Both the position numbers and the translations under genes were made by a program. Below the pieces are notes generated by a model. That model had not been told where the DNA came from. It searched no databases and saw only the letters and a list, made by a program, of their open reading frames with translations. From an uncultured Collinsella sp. (GTDB lineage: Bacteria; Actinomycetota; Coriobacteriia; Coriobacteriales; Coriobacteriaceae), in contig CAUGKA010000104.1 in the NCBI GenBank assembly GCA_959599615.1, forward strand, positions 1 to 7,133: 7,133 nucleotides of DNA, written 5' to 3'. This document shows positions 5,925-7,133 of the stretch, one piece after another (the first letter of the stretch is position 1; each line of letters begins with the position of its first letter).

Positions 5925-5945
5925 ATCCAGACTTTCCCGACATTC

Positions 5946-6309
5946 GGGGGCGACTGGTTTCGACACGATAGCTCTGAGAGAGGAAGCAAGCCGAGGTCTC
6001 CTCGCCTCGTTAAACAGGGGTACCGTCAAATTGAATTGACAACAACTCTTCTTTTGAGCCTATGGCTCTCGCTGCTTAATTTATAGCGGCGCGTCAACCC
6101 GGTGATTTCCCCGACACCGGCGCGACGTCATGTTAGGGGAATGCTCCTGCGCACGTAATCGGTATGGCGCGGGCTAAGACTGAACCGGTTAGGACGCCGC
6201 GAGCGTGTCGCTGCGCGCAAAGCGTCCGAGACTAAACCAGCGACTGAGCTTGGAGATGCCAATCAGGGGGCTTTCGTGGACCGGAGTTCGATTCTCCGCG
6301 CCTCCACCA
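5946..6309 (+). ncRNA. ssrA: tmRNA (transfer-messenger RNA), ssrA
   Basis: A complete one-piece tmRNA of 364 nt, which rescues stalled ribosomes and tags the unfinished protein for proteolysis. The 5' end GGGGGCG pairs with CGCCTCC before A and CCA at 6307-6309. The third pair is G-U, the identity element for alanyl-tRNA synthetase. The 5' part GGGGGCGACTGGTTTCGAC is the hallmark of ssrA. The T-arm CGGAG, TTCGATT, CTCCG lies at 6283-6299. The tag reading frame appears to begin at GAC 6038, preceded by an in-frame TGA at 6032-6034, and encodes DNNSSFEPMALAA with stop TAA at 6077-6079. The C-terminal ALAA is the usual protease signal. The resume codon choice is inferred from the frame. CCA is encoded. 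The region from 6080 to 6240 holds several GC-rich pairings, consistent with the usual pseudoknots. Confidence 0.97.
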
Positions 6310-6318
6310 ATAGTTACA

Positions 6319-6355
6319 GGCAGGTAGATATTTATATCTACCCGCCTTTTTATTT
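6319..6355 (+). terminator. Intrinsic terminator of ssrA
   Basis: GGCAGGTAGATAT (6319-6331) pairs with ATATCTACCCGCC (6334-6346) with one A-C mismatch, followed by TTTTTATTT (6347-6355). It starts 10 nt after the tmRNA CCA end. The central 2-nt gap means the innermost pairs open to form the loop. Confidence 0.9.
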
Positions 6356-6365
6356 CTAGTCCGTA

Positions 6366-6384
6366 CCGCGGAGAATCGAACTCT
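6366..6384 (-). repeat. Inverted copy 1 of the tmRNA T-arm/3' end (19-bp direct repeat)
   Basis: CCGCGGAGAATCGAACTCT on the plus strand. Its reverse complement shares 17 consecutive bases (GAGTTCGATTCTCCGCG) with the tmRNA 3' end at 6284-6300. An identical 19-bp copy lies at 6577-6595. The copy has no CCA and no tRNA body, so it is a fragment and not a gene. The likely origin is an integrase attachment site derived from ssrA. Confidence 0.75.
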
Positions 6385-6405
6385 ATGCAGGGCGCGGGCG
6401 TTAAG

Positions 6406-6498
6406 CAAACGCAAAGCGTTTGTAGCGAGCGGGCGAGGACGCCGGCAGGCGGCCGAAGCCGGTGCGTATTTGCGAAGCAAATACGCGGATTCTCCGCG
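6406..6498. repeat. Cluster of short perfect hairpins with 3- to 4-nt loops
   Basis: Four stem-loops follow one another: CAAACGC, AAA, GCGTTTG (6406-6422); GGC, CGAA, GCC (6451-6460); GCGTATTTGC, GAA, GCAAATACGC (6464-6486); and CGCGGA, TTC, TCCGCG (6484-6498, overlapping the previous one). The third contains GCGAAGC, a sequence known to form an unusually stable DNA mini-hairpin. No T-tract follows. Confidence 0.65.
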
Positions 6499-6576
6499 CA
6501 ATGCCTCAGCCCAAAACAGATGTGCTGCCGACGGCATTTCTGCTGGCTGTGCCCCGCGCCGACAGATCCCCTTCAT

Positions 6577-6595
6577 CCGCGGAGAATCGAACTCT
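6577..6595 (-). repeat. Inverted copy 2 of the tmRNA T-arm/3' end (19-bp direct repeat)
   Basis: Identical over 19 bp to the copy at 6366-6384 and in the same orientation, so the two form a direct repeat around 192 bp of hairpin-rich DNA. The flanking bases differ. The pair looks like attachment sites bounding a small leftover segment. Confidence 0.75.
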
Positions 6596-6668
6596 GCTCC
6601 AAAACCCATGCGCCCTCCATCCCAAAACTGGGTAGAAGAAAGCCAAAACGCAATCGCAGGAGGTCAAT

Positions 6669-7133
6669 ATGACTGCAGAAGATAAGGCAAAGAACGCCGG
6701 CAAGGTCGCGCTCGTCTTGGAGGGTGGCAGTTTTCGTGGGCAGTTTACCGCCGGCGTGCTCGACGTCCTCATGGAGGCCGGTGTCGAAATTCCGGCGGTG
6801 TACGGCGTCTCGGCCGGTGCGCTCAATGGCGTCAACTACAAGTCGCACCAGATCGGTCGCACCAACCGAGTCAATTTGACCTTCTGCAATGACAACCGCT
6901 ACATGGGTGCCGCATCCTTCGCATCCACGGGCTCCATCGTGGGTTACGACTTTATCTTCAACGATATCCAGGACCGCCTGGATCCCTTTGACAACGAGGC
7001 GTTCGACGCGAGCCCCATCGAGATGTACGCCGTCGCGACGGACATGCTCTTTGGAACTGCCGCATACCTGCCGGTCAAAAGCGCCGTGCTCGACCTCGAC
7101 GCCGTGCGTGCCTCGACCTCGTTGCCGCTGGTG
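6669..7133 (+). CDS. Patatin-like phospholipase family protein, YjjU-type (3' partial)
   Basis: The first 155 residues of a serine lipid acyl hydrolase; the gene runs off the window. ATG 6669 is clear, with AGGAGGT ending 4 nt upstream, the strongest ribosome binding site in the window. Motifs: VALVLEGGSFRG (residues 13-24) is the glycine-rich oxyanion-hole loop, with Ser at the third position where Gly is usual (GGSFRG for GGGxRG). GVSAG (46-50) carries the nucleophile Ser48. VATD (122-125) and ASTSLPLV (148-155, normally followed by proline) match the family core. The second catalytic residue, the Asp of the DG/DA motif, lies beyond the window. YjjU-type proteins are cytoplasmic, around 280-400 residues, with an unproven substrate. 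No signal peptide is seen. Confidence 0.93.
   Translation, partial: MTAEDKAKNAGKVALVLEGGSFRGQFTAGVLDVLMEAGVEIPAVYGVSAGALNGVNYKSHQIGRTNRVNLTFCNDNRYMGAASFASTGSIVGYDFIFNDIQDRLDPFDNEAFDASPIEMYAVATDMLFGTAAYLPVKSAVLDLDAVRASTSLPLV

Larger units (their letters stand above)
6356..6668. other. Gene-free repeat region between ssrA and the patatin gene
   Basis: About 310 bp without a credible gene. It holds two identical 19-bp copies of the inverted tmRNA 3' end (6366-6384 and 6577-6595, 211 bp apart). A 12-bp same-strand fragment GATTCTCCGCGC (6488-6499) also occurs in the tmRNA (6290-6301). Between them lies a cluster of small hairpins (6406-6498). Open frames here (for example minus strand 6232-6609) are translations of the tmRNA and its copies. 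I see no clear promoter for the downstream gene. It may be the scar of one or more elements that integrated at ssrA. Confidence 0.6.

Noticed and set aside
5564..5989. 141-codon minus-strand frame
   Set aside because: It overlaps the hypothetical gene in another frame, crosses the ssrA promoter and enters the tmRNA; no ribosome binding site or domain.
5883..6086. 67-codon plus-strand frame through the tmRNA
   Set aside because: It is an out-of-frame reading of the tmRNA 5' part and tag region.
6366..6384. tRNA gene on the minus strand
   Set aside because: Only a T-arm-like piece is present; there is no matching acceptor, D-arm or anticodon arm.
6232..6609. 125-codon minus-strand frame with the sequence WWRRGESNSGP
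   Set aside because: The peptide is a translation of the complementary strand of the tmRNA 3' end and its copies, a common false protein.
6356..6668. CRISPR array
   Set aside because: Only two copies of a 19-bp repeat, with one 192-bp interval full of hairpins; no regular spacers.

Overview
The window is GC-rich bacterial DNA of about 60% G+C, densely coded. It has an actinobacterial look, and I infer a gut member of the class Coriobacteriia (Collinsella-like). The basis is base composition, codon use, the style of the metal ATPase with its small membrane partner, and a tmRNA whose tag ends in ALAA. This is an inference from sequence style, not from a database match.

Layout, left to right. 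(1) The 3' 552 codons of an ABC half-transporter (membrane domain fused to ATPase); its N-terminus lies upstream of the window. (2) An intergenic region with a short perfect palindrome, a promoter with a perfect TTGACA -35 box, a 20-bp operator-like palindrome at the predicted start of transcription, and a leader with several small hairpins. (3) A two-gene operon: an 81-residue single-pass membrane protein and a 691-residue P1B-type heavy-metal ATPase, closed by an 18-bp-stem terminator. The small protein resembles the PacL-type partners of mycobacterial P-ATPases. The ATPase has Tyr-Ser-Cys where Cys-Pro-Cys is usual. (4) A toxin-antitoxin operon: a ribbon-helix-helix antitoxin and a PIN-domain ribonuclease toxin overlapping by 4 nt, with a promoter and a 17-bp palindromic operator at the predicted transcription start. 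(5) A convergent minus-strand gene of unknown function (144 aa). (6) ssrA (tmRNA), complete, with its own promoter candidate, hairpin-containing leader and terminator. (7) A non-coding stretch of about 310 bp holding copies of the tmRNA 3' end and a cluster of stable hairpins. It may be the scar of elements that integrated at ssrA. (8) The 5' 155 codons of a YjjU-type patatin-like lipid hydrolase, cut by the window end.

The most notable unit is the metal-efflux operon: a likely metal-responsive operator, a small membrane scaffold-like protein, and an ATPase with an atypical ion-binding motif. The second is the repeat-rich region after ssrA.
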